A stretch of DNA of 64,000 nucleotides, taken from NCBI RefSeq assembly GCF_964204865.1, contig NC_135251.1:27032001-27096000 (forward strand), in the 5' to 3' direction. The position numbers were made by a program, and so were the translations under genes. Within the stretch, counting starts at the first letter, position 1. The number at the start of each line of letters is the position of its first letter. Source of the stretch: Styela clava. Its lineage: Eukaryota > Chordata > Ascidiacea > Stolidobranchia > Styelidae. Positions 36,809 through 48,838 of the stretch are shown here, piece after piece. The notes below the pieces were generated by a model. That model worked only from the letters and a program-made list of their open reading frames with translations. It made no database searches and was not told where the DNA came from.

Positions 36809-39800
36809 TTATTTTATTCCATTGAGAAGAGCAAGAGCTTTTCTCTTAGCTTCTTCCATTTTTTGAGTTGCCCTAGGAGAAATAGAATTCCCACCATTAA
36901 AATTAGCAAATCTTTCCGCAGCAAATGGTGGAGACATATTTAAGCTTTGCACAGAATGTTCCTCATGAGCTGGACTGAGATTAGAAGACCTTCCCTGACG
37001 ATCAGTTACAGATAAAATGTCCACATCTTGGACAGGGATGTCTGAAACATTGCACTCGTCCACTAAGGGGTCAGGTACATTATACCCAGCAGCATTACGA
37101 GATAGCAACTCACTGTATTCATTGCACTTTTCTAATCCATTTGATCTGTTATGATTTTCATTTTTAGATGTTCTAGCATGTCCGCTACGATAAGATCTTC
37201 GAGGTGTATTATAACTTCTGCAAATCGCGGATTCAACTTTAGCCTTTTCCAATTCTACTCGGAGATTTTCAAGTTTTATTTCAGCTGATAACCGTTTTTG
37301 CCTTTCAAAAGCCAGTTGTTTCTCGCATTCTGTAATCTGCCAAGTAGAAAAGAAAATTAATATACAGTATTAATTAATAATGCCATATTGAGCTTGATGA
37401 TATTCCAGATAAGACACAGAGAATCAATTTGATTAAAATATAATATCACATTGATTGGACTGAAACACTTCAGGGCTTACTAGTATCTTTATAAGCACAT
37501 ATGGGGTGCTGAAGTCTACATCCCAAAATTAGATTTGTCTAAATAACATAACAGATCTACAGGTTTTTTGTTCGACAAAACACAAACATCTTCCAATCAT
37601 GAAGAAAACTTATTGTTATTACATAACAACAATAGTTCCAATGTTTGGTTTATAAACATAACAATTGATGTGGCCGAAAAATACACTTCATAATAGAACG
37701 CAATTGTGATGGAAACAATCGCAATTTTGGTTTATCATCACTGAACAAAAAGAAAGCAAACTGCAAAATATTGCTGAATTTCACCAGAATGTTATTACAA
37801 CTTTGAAAAGATGATTTAACTTACAATTCGAAGATAGAGCCAATCAGCCGAATCTTTCACTATTATTAAATTTAGTACTAACTATGTATTTCTTTAAAGT
37901 GTTATCACAAAAGATACAGTATATAGACAAAGAAGGCCGAAACTAGAACCCACTTTAAAATAACATTTTGGCATATTTTCAAAAATGAGCACAAATAATT
38001 TGTGAAATACAGAAAGCTGCAGATAAGCAGTTTTTAAATTCTATTTCTTTTCAAATTGAAAAATTGGATTGAAGCCTAATTGGTCATACTATGTTACAAT
38101 TGCTCAAAATGATAATTTTTCAAATGGAACAATTCTAAAGCATACCTGAAATTAATTTGACTTTGATTTGTTTTGGACATCCATGAATTATAGGCATATG
38201 AAGAAAGAATCATATAAAACATACCTTATCTTGATTATTAGAATTCAATGATGTCTCAAATTTGTTTGCTATTGTTAAATTTCCTTCAAAATATTGTTGC
38301 ACTGTGTTCCCGATCTCAGTTAATGCTTTTCTATCTACAGACTCTTTGTCATTATGCGCATGTTCACATTTTGTTTCTTGTAATCTTCGCACTTCACTTT
38401 GAACTTGGATTAACTGGTGAGACAAATCATCGTTTCTAAAAAGAATTTTATTTAATTCAAACAATGCTCTGCACAAGTAAGAAAATACATCAAGGCATAT
38501 GAACAAATTTTGAAAAAGTTTGATTCGAAGATGTGATCAGTAATGAAGGCACTAGACAAAAAGTTAACAAACAAAGGGACACACCGAATGGCTTGACGGG
38601 CCAGGTTTCCAGCCTGTCGCACACCCCTAAAATAGGTACTTTATAAGCAGCGCAGGTATCTAATCATAGTTTGAAGCAATATTCACCAATGTAATCAAAT
38701 AAAAGTTTGAGAATAAGAAATACTGTACTTTTTTCTCAATTCTTTAAACAGTGCTTTCAAGTTTCTCACTTTTAGGATAACGTCCACGAGTACTCAGTTT
38801 TAAGGAACTTGTGTGCTTAATGCAATAATTTTTATGTCTGAAAAGAATAATAACTCACTTCCTAGCAAGCATATCGACTGTGTTTTTCTCGACCTGAAGT
38901 TTATCTTGAACATCCATGAGATTGTTGCGTGTTTTTTCCAATAATGTTTCGACTTCTTCCTTTTGTCTTTCAACATTCTTACAAATAGTTTCTTGGTGAT
39001 TCAATTTGAGACTAAAAAGAGTGAAATCAATATCAGTTAGCATGATAGAATCCAGCTTTTGGTTTAGAGATATATATCAAGTAGTTGGGACGAAACGCAG
39101 AATTAGACAAGAATCAAAACGAGATATCGATCAGAGACCACCGATCGATTTAGCGGCATGTATTCTTTGCTCTGACTCAATAGCGACACTGCGTGTCCCA
39201 TCACTAATTTAATTAATAACTCGCTAATTAGACAACATATTTCATCCAAAATCAATAGGCTTCTGGTCCGAGATATGATGAATGCACATGCAAAATTTGG
39301 GGCAGATTCAACCTCGCTTTCGTGAGATATTGCGTGTATCTAACAGACAAATACCTATCAACATACTTACCGATCAAGATCGATAAGTAATTAGTGTTGC
39401 AAATTTGGGGATTTGTTTCATACTGACCTTTCTTCTGTTAATCTTGAATTTAATTCTTGCGTTTCACAAATCAATTTTTTATTTACTTTGTTAATGTTAT
39501 CCAACTTTTCCTGGGCAGATCTTTTATACGCAACCTCTTTTTGTAAGAAATAGTTTTGTTGTTCATCATGTTGTTCACGTAGGATGGAACAAATTGCCTA
39601 CAAATATTTGAAATCATTAAACTCTAATTTAATTTTGATGGTAAATTCTGCACAATCGAGTAGTGTAAGCTGTGTAATTAAGATTTTTAAATTTCATAAC
39701 GGTAAAATTTTTCAATAAATCAGAAAAATTTAACCTGATAAATGAAAAGCTAATGTACAACAAGCCATTTTAACATAAAACAATTGAGAGGTTGAATTCA

Positions 39801-41884
39801 AAACATGCTTAAATAAAATAATATTGAATAATAGACCTAGATAATGTCTCTATAGAACAACAATGATAGAGTGAGGTTTATTATTTTTTCAAACAGAAAA
39901 CTAGCATTGCAATAATAATAAAAGTAAACAACATAAGTTATTCAGTATAAAGCTATACGACCAATAATAATATATTTGCTTCAGGCTTGGAAATAGTGAT
40001 GGTGAGAAAAATCGTTGGTACAAAAATGAGTTGGGGAAGTTTGAAAACTAATCTCGAAACTTCTCGGTTAAATCTGGAATTATTTTACTTATCAAACATT
40101 CACTCATATCGTCAAGGTATCAAGTACATTATAATAAAATATTATATATTTTTCATATCAAGACATGTGTTGGCAAAAAAATTATTATGCTTAGCTGGGA
40201 AATGTTAAACTTGATAATGTGGTAGACTGAGTGCATCCTTATATTCATGGCGATCATTTACAATACCTCTAATTCGGCTACATGTTCTTCCAATGCCTTT
40301 TCATAAGCTTCTGATTCAGCAACTTGAAATTTCAAATCAGTAGTACTTGACTCTAAATGTTTGTGATCGGCGACCACTTCATGTAGAACTACTTTTTGCT
40401 CCTACAATTTAATTAACATAATTTTGTATTTTGAAATATTTCACTTTTTTACAAATAGTTTTCCATAATCAATCTTTCCCAACTTCTTAACTTTAGACAA
40501 CGAGTGTAAGTTATCACATTGAAGCCACGAATGCTTTTCTTTCATCCATCCACAAACGGGGAACACTATTGCCAACAAATTTTGTACCAATAGTTTGATG
40601 GTTACTTTGTTAGTAAAGTTCTCCACCCATGCCCACTTCCTAACAAAAATCAAAAGACTGTGAAAATTGGGCAGTAGTGCTATACTATGTAGACATGACA
40701 CTTTTACATTACCTAACAGATCCAAATCATATGTAAAGCTATGTTTGGAGTGAAAGTTGGAAAAAAAATATATTGCCAAATATCATTGTTAAAATAAATG
40801 ACCATTAATTTTCCTGATATTTTTCGTCGAATAAAGTTCTAGTTACCAAAAATTTTCATATAAACATCATTGATTATGATATTCGCACTTATAATCTACC
40901 TAGCGATTTAGGACAATCAAACTATAGTGATTAATTCTATGTTAAAAAACTCTACCTGGACATAGGCTTGATTTGAAGCCAATTTATTCTCAAGAGCCAG
41001 ACATTTGAACTTATTTTTCTCCAAATGCTTTCTAACAGATAAGCATTCTTCAACTTTGGATTTCATTTTGGATTCAAGAAATGAAATTTGTAAATTAAGC
41101 TTTGATTCCCCCTTCTTAGATTCTACAAGTTGTTTTTCCAATTCCGTAATAGTTTCCTGACATTTTGATTTATCAGAAACTAATTTGTTGCGTTCATCCT
41201 TGACCTGTTGAAGAGAACTTAACATCATATTTTGAAAAGAGCAAAGTATAAAAAATTATTGAAATTATTTAGAAAAAGTGGTTGAAAATGTTTATGAATA
41301 TTCGAATAAGTCAAAATTACTATTACTGTATTAATATGTCTTACAATTAACAATGGCATACTGTCAGTCAAAATGGTTCTTCATAATTATATAAGTAGAG
41401 GTACTGGCCATTGATGAATCATGCACAGTTCATTAATGAGTAGGCCGGTTAAAGTGAATAACAGCTAACCACTATCACGTTCAAAGAAATTCCAAAAATT
41501 CTCGATTACTAGTTTGTAGCTGATGTACCATTTGATTAAAGTTAAAAACCTCGTCATTTTGACTGAGATTCTCTCTAGAACAATTACTGCATTAGTACTG
41601 TAGTACATCCTGACATACAAATCGTGTTCATTACTTACCAGCGTTAAATTTCGCTCTAAATCTAGTCGTTTGGATTCTAAGCTCTGAATTTTGGCTAAGC
41701 ATTCTTTTTCCAACTTGACAGTTTCCGAGTTGATAGTATGTTGACAACCTTGCAAAAACCCTCGAAGACTGGAAATATTATTCCTGAGTGTTCGTATTTC
41801 TGAGAGAACAACTTTTTTATCACCCATTTTCACATATTTTCCATATTCGATGATGTTAAATTGTTCAGTTTCATCCTTATGCAT
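36809..41884 (-). CDS. Coiled-coil protein of unknown family, 574 residues
   Basis: Exons in transcript order: 41884-41639, 41204-40956, 40401-40267, 39597-39428, 39011-38859, 38468-38225, 37336-36809. All borders are GT-AG and phases agree, giving 1725 bases. The start MHKDETEQFN has an in-frame TAA two codons upstream. Residues 30-430 are heptad-rich and charged (for example LEKECLAKIQSLESKRLDLE, ETITELEKQLVESKKGE, QKEEVETLLEKTRNN), predicting a long coiled coil. The last exon turns into a polar tail with SPPFAAERF and SPRATQKMEEAKRKALALL at the very end. No enzymatic domain is visible. It resembles centrosomal or ciliary coiled-coil proteins in general, but I cannot name the family. The stop overlaps an AATAAA motif (GGAATAAAATAAATT). 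Confidence 0.85.
39119..39392 (-). repeat. Inverted single copy of the 407-bp array unit, in an intron of the coiled-coil gene
   Basis: The reverse complement matches the array unit from ATTACTTATCGAT through GTGATGGGACAC and into GACCGATATTCTCG, with substitutions. It lies in the intron between the exons at 38859-39011 and 39428-39597. This shows the unit is a dispersed mobile repeat and not a local satellite. Confidence 0.8.
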
Positions 41885-42570
41885 GACTTAAGCTGTCAAA
41901 ATCCTACCCAAAACTAATGAAATGAGTGTTCATTGATAAATTAGCTACGGTATGGCAGTATGGGGTCCGTCTCTCTTTCTCCAGTTTTGTAATATTAAAT
42001 CCATATGGAACCCAAGATTACAAAGAAAAGTGATACATATTAGGCCAAGAGATTTAACTGCAATTACAAAACGAGTTAAAGGAGCTTGGTAAAAATGAAT
42101 GTTTTGGCCACCAGGCTGCCAGGGCAAAGGGAATACTGTCAGTTATGTCAATTGAAAATAGCTTCTGAGTCATTCAGAAAAATTAAATGGGAGTGGAACC
42201 TATACCGGTACACCAATTTAACTTGAAACCATGGTATTCAGTTACCGGTACCGTACCGGTAACCATGTTGAAACAATACCGGTATGATGCGCCTCCGATA
42301 TAAATTTACGTCACGCCACCTACAGTACCGGTACATTTTTAAAAGATTAGTAAGCAGGATAGGCACCTGCTGTACAGTCAGACAGTTGTAGATACCTGCC
42401 TCATAAATTTATGAAACTTCAAAAACTGTTAAAACAGTAAAAGTCGGCTGTTATTCTGCTTGATTATTTGGTGGGCTACTTGACTTACGTTAGGTTCAGA
42501 GGTTACCGGTTTTCTGTTATTGATTCCTTATCCAGTTCATTACTTTGTTTACGAGTAGATTGCACGTAAT

Positions 42571-42668
42571 TTTTTTTTTTTTTTTTTTTAGAGAGAGAAT
42601 TTTTATTGTTTTGTTTATCGTTCCAGAAAACACATACAATATATATATGATAGCAAAATGAGAAACAT
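42571..42668 (-). mobile_element. Retroposed 3' end with poly(A)
   Basis: Read on the minus strand, a ~75-bp body ends CAATAAAAATTCTCTCT and then about 18 A residues. An AATAAA signal followed by poly(A) is the hallmark of a retroposed transcript end. The body is shared with 26447-26515, where the A-run is absent. Confidence 0.6.
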
Positions 42669-43802
42669 TATGACTGTATGGAGTTATAGTCTGAATAATG
42701 ACCAACCGTTTGATTTCATGTTTATTTTCTTACGTCGGTTGTAATTTTTTTCTCTTTCTCCTTCATGGGTGGACGCGTTCAATGCGTTATAAACCTAGTT
42801 TTAGGTTTTGTTCACTTTTCAGATTCTTCGCCTTCTTTTTTGATGTGTATTGTTTTGGGTCTAGTGTAGTTTAGTACCGTACCACAAGTACTTCTAGTAC
42901 TGTAGTATCTAGTATGTATGTTACGAAGTTCATTCGATTTAAATAAAAACTACACCAGTAAATAGATCAAGTTAAAACAATACGGCCTTCTCGCAGTCGA
43001 GGCAGTATGCGGTGTCGGGCGGACATGTCGACGACTTTGAGACGGCGCCGATAACAACTCGGTTGGTCGACTCGAAACAAGGTAGCGAAAGTAAGGGTTC
43101 GAATAATGGGGACTACGTTAGCGTTATCATACCTGCTGACTAGCTGTCGTTATGTCTTTACCGATGCGATTTTAACATGATGGCGAGGTATCGCGATAAA
43201 GTTAACAAAGTCAATAAATTTTGTCGTTTTGCATGTCGCTTTGTACATGTAGTCCTATTTAGTAGAGCCAGTAGACGCTAAACATAAATTTAGCATTTTA
43301 TTATTGAATTGTATTCCAATGGGCATCCCATGTTATGGGAAAGGCATAAATTGCTATGGGATGTGACAGAAGCCTGTTCATATGTGTTTGTAATATGGGT
43401 AAACTGGTACATGTATTTCTACATGTTACAAACTTTATTAAAGGTTCTGCTAGTTTTACCAATCTTTTGTGTGTTCATTGTTTTGTGTATGACACGTGTA
43501 GATTAAATTATAATATAATATAACAGGTATAAAATTCACAATTACTCGTTTAATGAGCATATGCAATATGGGTAAACTGGCACATGTCTTTTAAACTTTA
43601 TTAGAGGTTTTGTCATTTTTCCAAATTTACTGTGTGTGTTTTGTGTTGGTTTTTTTCGGAAAAATCAAAATAAACTTCTATATACTTATAAATAAACTTA
43701 TCGGCATTTTAGTTCCGCCCGAGATACATATGTTGTTCTTTATGTTTGAATTTTTCTTCCCATCGTTACAAAAAAGCACTTTTTTTAATTACGGGACTAA
43801 TT

Positions 43803-43930
43803 GCTTTGAAATTTTCAGTGGTTAAGGATTGTATTTATTGCTAGAAGGCTATTACTTTTATTTAATTCAAATATTTCCGTGAACTCTATGAGATTCGTTT
43901 TTTGTGTGCTAAGAGTCATCGAAAGTTGCA
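43803..43930. repeat. Dispersed direct repeat, copy 1
   Basis: Shares GAAATTTTCAGTGGTT and CTAGAAGGCTATTACTTTTA with 45122-45250 in the same orientation. Not recognised. Confidence 0.65.
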
Positions 43931-44515
43931 CACAAAATTATCCTATTTGATAGTAATATTCTATTTTGCCCACCCTTGCCATCGGTAATCGCGTCAGTAA
44001 TTTTTCGAAACGCGCGGTAGTTCAAACACTGATGCAATGAAACCTTCATTAAATTTAGTAAATTGCACTACTTCACCAAAGCGTGGTGGAATCGACGATC
44101 TCGAACACAAAATCGGTTATCTTTTTTCGTTAGTTTCTGCGGCCTGAAAAGTTGAATAAGCGTTCCGAAATAGTAAATGCTTAATGCTATGATCCTTGCC
44201 ATCAAACAATGCTCGGGCCTTGCACGATATTCATAACGTGAAAAGATACGCCCAGCGGTGAAAATTGTTTATAACAACTTTAAACCTATTTAGTGTTTTT
44301 AGCGATAATAATTAATCATTGTGCGAAAATCGCGAAATACAGATTGATTGCCTCAATTTTCTCGCAAGTGCCGACAATAACACTATTGAATGATTTTGGC
44401 AATGAGAAAACATATTAAATTGTAACAAAAATGAATTAAGTTGTGCAAAAGCGAGTATACCTGTGATAATAATAAAAACGTGACGTGGAACTGCGAGCGA
44501 AACCGGAGCGTGATC

Positions 44516-44597
44516 ACCTATTACCCCGGCCAGACCACCTATTACCCCAGCCAGACCACCTGCTATTACCCCGGCCAGACCACCTATTACCCCGGCG
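44516..44597. repeat. GC-rich ~21-bp minisatellite, about 4 units
   Basis: Units of TTACCCCGGCCAGACCACC plus TA, one of them 24 bp long. The plus-strand frame reads YYPGQTT repeats within a 118-codon frame (44441-44797), and the minus strand reads GVIGGLA repeats. Neither frame has other support as a gene. Confidence 0.8.
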
Positions 44598-45121
44598 GCC
44601 GCCCCGAAATATCTAGCCGCATGCGGCTTTTTGCTCCCGCAACATTGGCTAATCAGCAAGATGCAATAAGTAACGTAACAGTAGTCGAATTAGCAGCCAC
44701 TCGGACGCTTTTTTCCTTTAGACAGATATACAGGCACTTACTACTGTTTTTTTTAGCTGTGTTTCGGAAATCTGAGTCTGAATCAAATGATCAATGAATT
44801 TATATGACAGATTATTAAATGTTTTGAATCAAAATGATGGTTTGAAACACTTGTCTTAAACCATATATACTTCGCGAGCGGTATATCTTGAAATCGCGAG
44901 AGGCAAAAATGGGATTAAGGTGATTCAAGTCTTTCAAAATAAACTTTTTCGAGAGTTTTAATAGCCACTGACATTAGAGTAGATGTTGCGGCTCCGAGAA
45001 AGCATGAGTTTGATGGAAAAGATGTCAAATGGCTCTTTCAATGCTAAAGGTTGCCAACCCATGCTCTATGACCTATGTGATTCGATTTTCACTCCTAAGT
45101 TCTTGTCACGAAAAAATCGCT

Positions 45122-45250
45122 TTGTGAAATTTTCAGTGGTTGGAGATTGTGTTTTGCACTAACTAGAAGGCTATTACTTTTATTTATTTCAAAAATTTCT
45201 GTTAGCTCTATGGAATTCGTTTTTTATGCAAAAAGACGTCATCAAAAATT
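45122..45250. repeat. Dispersed direct repeat, copy 2
   Basis: Same family as 43803-43930, with substitutions and small gaps. Confidence 0.65.
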
Positions 45251-45576
45251 ATAAACTGCTCGCCTTGCGGCGGTAGTCCACTGTGACGGATTGCATACCC
45301 GTACTACTTCGTTGAGGCATCCGTGTCCATATATATTTTTGATATATTTTTATATCGCTCTCTCGTTTTCTTTAAACTTCGCACGATAGGAAATGTCCGC
45401 TAAGAAAAAAAATTCAAAAACTAAATCATTGTCGTGTATTTTGTCTGAGTTATAGCAAAATTTCACGAAAACACAAACTACTGCAGGCGATCTGTAGTCG
45501 TTTTTATAAGCGGTACTCCGACATGGCGTAACGGTACCTGGCATACGTGATGTGTGGCTCTAATATCCTTGCACAT

Positions 45577-46000
45577 GAACATTTTTGAACCAACGAACAT
45601 TCGCATTCTCAGATTTTAATACCCGCTTATAGACATCCGTGGACATATGAACCCACATACATTTGCACCCACAAACATTTGTACCCACGATCATTTGCAA
45701 CCACTAAACTTTTCCACCCAAGGACATTTCCACTCATGTATATTTGCAACCATGGACATTTGCACCAACGAACTATTGCACCCTCGGACATTTGCATCTT
45801 TGGACATTTGAACCCATGGGCATTCCCACCCACGGACATTTGCACCCAGAACATTTGCACGCAAGAACATCTGAACCCATAGGCATTTGCGCCCACGGAC
45901 ATCCGCACCCATGGACGTTTGCACCCACGAACATTTGCACCCATGGACCTTTGCGTCACGGACATTTGCACCCATGGATCTTTGCATCCACGGATATCAG
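45577..46000. repeat. Degenerate 16-bp minisatellite, about 25 units
   Basis: Unit close to ACATTTGCACCCATGG. Units vary at several positions, with occasional 15-, 17- or 18-base units at the left end. Because 16 is not divisible by 3, all frames cycle through the same 16-residue word set, and few stops occur on either strand. This explains four overlapping frames of 67-114 codons here. Confidence 0.9.
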
Positions 46001-46174
46001 CGTATTTACATATACATACACCCTCGAACTTTTATGCCATGTAGGGTTGAAAAGTTATACATAGGCTTCTTTCTACTCCTGTATACTTCATATCCATAAA
46101 ACCCTCGATTACAATCATTAAAACTCGCATGCTTCGAGCTATTTAACATTTGCCCGGTCATATATATTTCTGAT

Positions 46175-46197
46175 ATATGTATATATATATATATATA
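46175..46197. repeat. TA microsatellite
   Basis: Alternating T and A immediately next to the donor of the exon candidate at 46203-46396. Confidence 0.7.
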
Positions 46198-46202
46198 CTT
46201 AC

Positions 46203-46396
46203 TTCAGCTGTCACTGTCGTCGCAATTTTCGATATCAAACGACGCAATCGACCTTGAGCTGTGAACTGTCCATGACTCTTGAAGCGAATCAAAGATTTTA
46301 ATTGATGTATTAGTTTGACCCCGTGCAAATAGTTTCGTCGCACCGATCCCCTTTTCCCTCGCAGATAATTCAAATGCTGTTTTGAAGGCATTGTAT
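46203..46396 (-). CDS. Possible internal exon, unrecognised
   Basis: On the minus strand a good acceptor (TTGTTGTCTTCACAG) at 46397 and a strong donor (GCTGAA|GTAAGTAT) at 46202 bound 194 bases. Two frames are open. One is basic (MPSKQHLNYLRGKRG...) and stays open through the donor. The other (FELSAREKGIGATKLF...) ends in an acidic SFDIENCDDSDS and a stop at the donor. I cannot choose between them, and no neighbouring exon was found. Confidence 0.3.
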
Positions 46397-46736
46397 CTGT
46401 GAAGACAACAAGTTTTTTGCCAAAAGAAGTGGGGGAACATTGCGCTTGCAATTCTAAGACCTCGCGAGAAAACGAAATAGCCTACTGATCTACAAAGGCC
46501 ATGAATACTGTAGGCGTAATGTACTGGCGCTGACGCCAATTTAGAAATTCCGATGTAAATCGACTGTAGTTACGATTAGTGAAAAATAAAATGACCTGGG
46601 AGATCACAGACATTCTGGCAACAGCGTTATGACGGAAGTTGGGATCATTCATTCATTGTTGAAAGAAGCAGCAGCAGCACCATCGAATATGTCGACAAGA
46701 TATATTTCAGGGCAGAGTTTGAAACTGGGTTACATG

Positions 46737-46995
46737 CAATGTTCCCTCTAATTTTTTGTAGTATGTGTGCGCAGAAATTTTGGTGTGTGGGCACTTTTTT
46801 GGAAATGACTAATATTTGTGCAAAAACCAATGAAGAAATTTTGGCGTTCTAACCGGGTAATGGGTGGGCCAACAACAAACTTTCTCAACCTGCCAACCGA
46901 GAACATTGTTACATTACATCGAAATACGTCTGTGCTCATTATATCTATGCGTGTGCGCAGCCTCTAAAAGCTGTGTGCGCGCGCACACTCTAGAG
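46737..46995. mobile_element. hAT MITE, decayed copy of the 61988 element
   Basis: The left end CAATGTTCCCTCTAATTTTT and most of the interior match 61988-62262 closely (shared TAATGGGTGGGCCAACAACA). The right terminus is missing and replaced near 46998 by a different hAT-like left end (CAGGGTGTTCCATGCCCGCG). Confidence 0.8.
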
Positions 46996-46997
46996 CA

Positions 46998-47040
46998 GGG
47001 TGTTCCATGCCCGCGGGCCACAAGTGGCCCGCCGCTTCAT
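46998..47040 (+). mobile_element. Solo left end of another hAT-like element
   Basis: CAGGGTGTTCCATGCCCG followed by GGGCCACAAGTGGCCCGCC resembles hAT termini with a subterminal palindrome. No right end was found. Confidence 0.4.
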
Positions 47041-47372
47041 TATATTAGGGGAAACAAAAAATGACATTTGTTGTTGTTTCGTCATAAAAATAACCAGAAA
47101 AATCTTTTGCCATATCGTTACATCACTAATGTTACTGAATTAAACCTTCGGTACCTCACATTTGGTAATCAATCAATCTGCAGTTATTTGTAAGTTATTT
47201 TGTAAACATGAGTTTGAAAAGAAAGCTGACCAATTCAAATAGATTTTTGACTGGATATGGGTGGAGAAATACCACAATGCTTGCTTAATATGTCTGCAAG
47301 TTGTTTTGGTGACGACATTTTCGCCTTATGACACAACAGTGTTTGACAACGGGTGTCTCAAAAATGTCGTGT

Positions 47373-47508
47373 CCCACGTGTCCCACTTGTCCCACGTGTT
47401 CCACTTGTCACATTTGTACCACGTGCCACACTTGTACAACATGTCCCACTTGTACCAATGTAACACTTGTCACACATGTCCCACTTGTCAAAGGTGTCCC
47501 ACTTGCAA
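47373..47508. repeat. 9-bp minisatellite
   Basis: About 14 degenerate units of TGTCCCACT. One plus-strand frame (47328-47516) reads Cys-Pro-Thr repeats over part of its length. The units vary mainly at the third and seventh positions. No start context or splice site suggests translation. Confidence 0.85.
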
Positions 47509-47797
47509 TTCAGTAAAGCGTATTTCATTCTCTCCATTCCTGACTCAATCACTTTAATTATACAAATAACAGCGCATTTAAAAGCAAATTAGAATTTATT
47601 AATATTAATTTACAACGAGTTACGGGTAAGAATTATCATATTTTTCAATTTGGTAATTTAAAATTGTCGAACCAGATAAGTACGACTGGTAAATTTTGTA
47701 TTCTATGGAAATTTTGCGAGATATTGGGGACGGGGAGAAATATTATTTTGACCACGTAGAAATGCCATTATTGCCGATTTATTCAAGTGTTTAGTAT

Positions 47798-48838
47798 CGC
47801 GGTCACGCGTTGACTTTTTTCAGGAGCTATTTGAGTTCACTTCAGCAATGTGTTAAATTTGGTTCGAATTGCTCCAAACTCTCGACTGTACAATGCGGAA
47901 TCCCACAAGGATCGATTATTGGACCGATAATGTTTATTCTATTTGTCAATGACCTTCCTCATGCCACTAAATTACTTGTCAAACTCTTCGCTGACGATAC
48001 CGGTTTGTTTGGAAGTTCAGCTTAGCCAAACGACTTGGAATTGCGGATGAATTCTGAAATGCAAAAAATTGAAACCTGGATGACCATAAATAAACTCACC
48101 CTAAATATTGAAAAATCAAAATGCTTATTAATTAGTCCCAGGATAAATGAAAAAAATAAAATTCGGCTTCAAATTAATATTGACAAGGTTTCACTTGAAA
48201 ATGTCAACTCATACAAATACCTAGGTATCCACATTGATGACCAATTGAAATGGACATCACACATTAATTACATTGCTGGAAAGTTGTCAAGTGCAACAGG
48301 TTTATTATTTAAACTAAGAAAATTCCTCACCATGCCAGCTCTGCGATTGGTTTATTTTTCTCTTTTCCAGTCGTATCTGCAGTATGGCATTATAACTTGG
48401 GGTAGTGCGTCATCGACTCTACTCCACAGATTAGAAGTTTTGCAAAACAAAGCAATTAGAGCCATATGTAGTGCACCTTTCCGATCTAGACTAGATTCTT
48501 TGTACCACAGGTGTCGAATTATTAAGCTTGGTCATATCCATGAATTTGAGATACTGAAACTCATGGACCAGTACTTCGATAACAAGCTTCCCATGGCATT
48601 CGCGGGAATTTTCAGAATGCAGAGTAATACCCATTCATACTCTACTAGATCAGCTTCGTCAAGTTCATATTATGTCCCAAGATATTCATCAAGCAGGACA
48701 CAGAAATCCATAAAATACACGGGTGTGAAACTGTGGAATGCCTTACCAAGTACCATTAAATCTTTAGGCTATTACGGTTTCAAATTATATCTAAAAAGTA
48801 AATATATTAGTTATTATCTCTCTTCCATCAGCCATTGA
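47798..48838 (+). mobile_element. 5'-truncated non-LTR retrotransposon, reverse transcriptase with in-frame stop
   Basis: The frame contains GIPQGSIIGPIMFILFVNDL, LFADDT (the catalytic YADD-type motif as FADD), WMTINKLTLNIEKSKCLLI, SYKYLGIHIDDQLKW and a C-terminal LWNALPSTIKSL. This is the palm-to-thumb part and tail of a jockey/CR1-type LINE reverse transcriptase. A TAG at 48023-48025 interrupts the frame without changing phase. The endonuclease and the N-terminal half of the polymerase are missing on the left. The insert is therefore inactive. The exact 3' end and target duplication are not visible. Confidence 0.88.

Larger units (their letters stand above)
41885..44440. other. Upstream of the coiled-coil gene; repeats only
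   Basis: Contains TACCGGTACCGTACCGGTA, a near-perfect palindrome close to 42225-42250; a retroposon-like tail at 42571-42668; a diverged direct duplication (43390-43490 against 43565-43650, sharing ATATGGGTAAACTGG); and the left copy of a dispersed repeat at 43803-43930. No gene is supported. Confidence 0.45.

Noticed and set aside
42225..42250. TACCGGTACCGTACCGGTA palindrome as a regulatory site
   Set aside because: ACCGGTA motifs recur loosely around it; no basis to assign a binding protein.
45577..46064. Several long overlapping frames and regular repeats, possibly CRISPR-like or a repeat protein
   Set aside because: The units are contiguous 16-bp minisatellite repeats without spacers; frames on both strands are a by-product of unit length.
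47328..47516. Cys-Pro-Thr repeat frame, metallothionein-like at first sight
   Set aside because: It is the translation of a degenerate 9-bp minisatellite, and cysteine spacing breaks where units vary.
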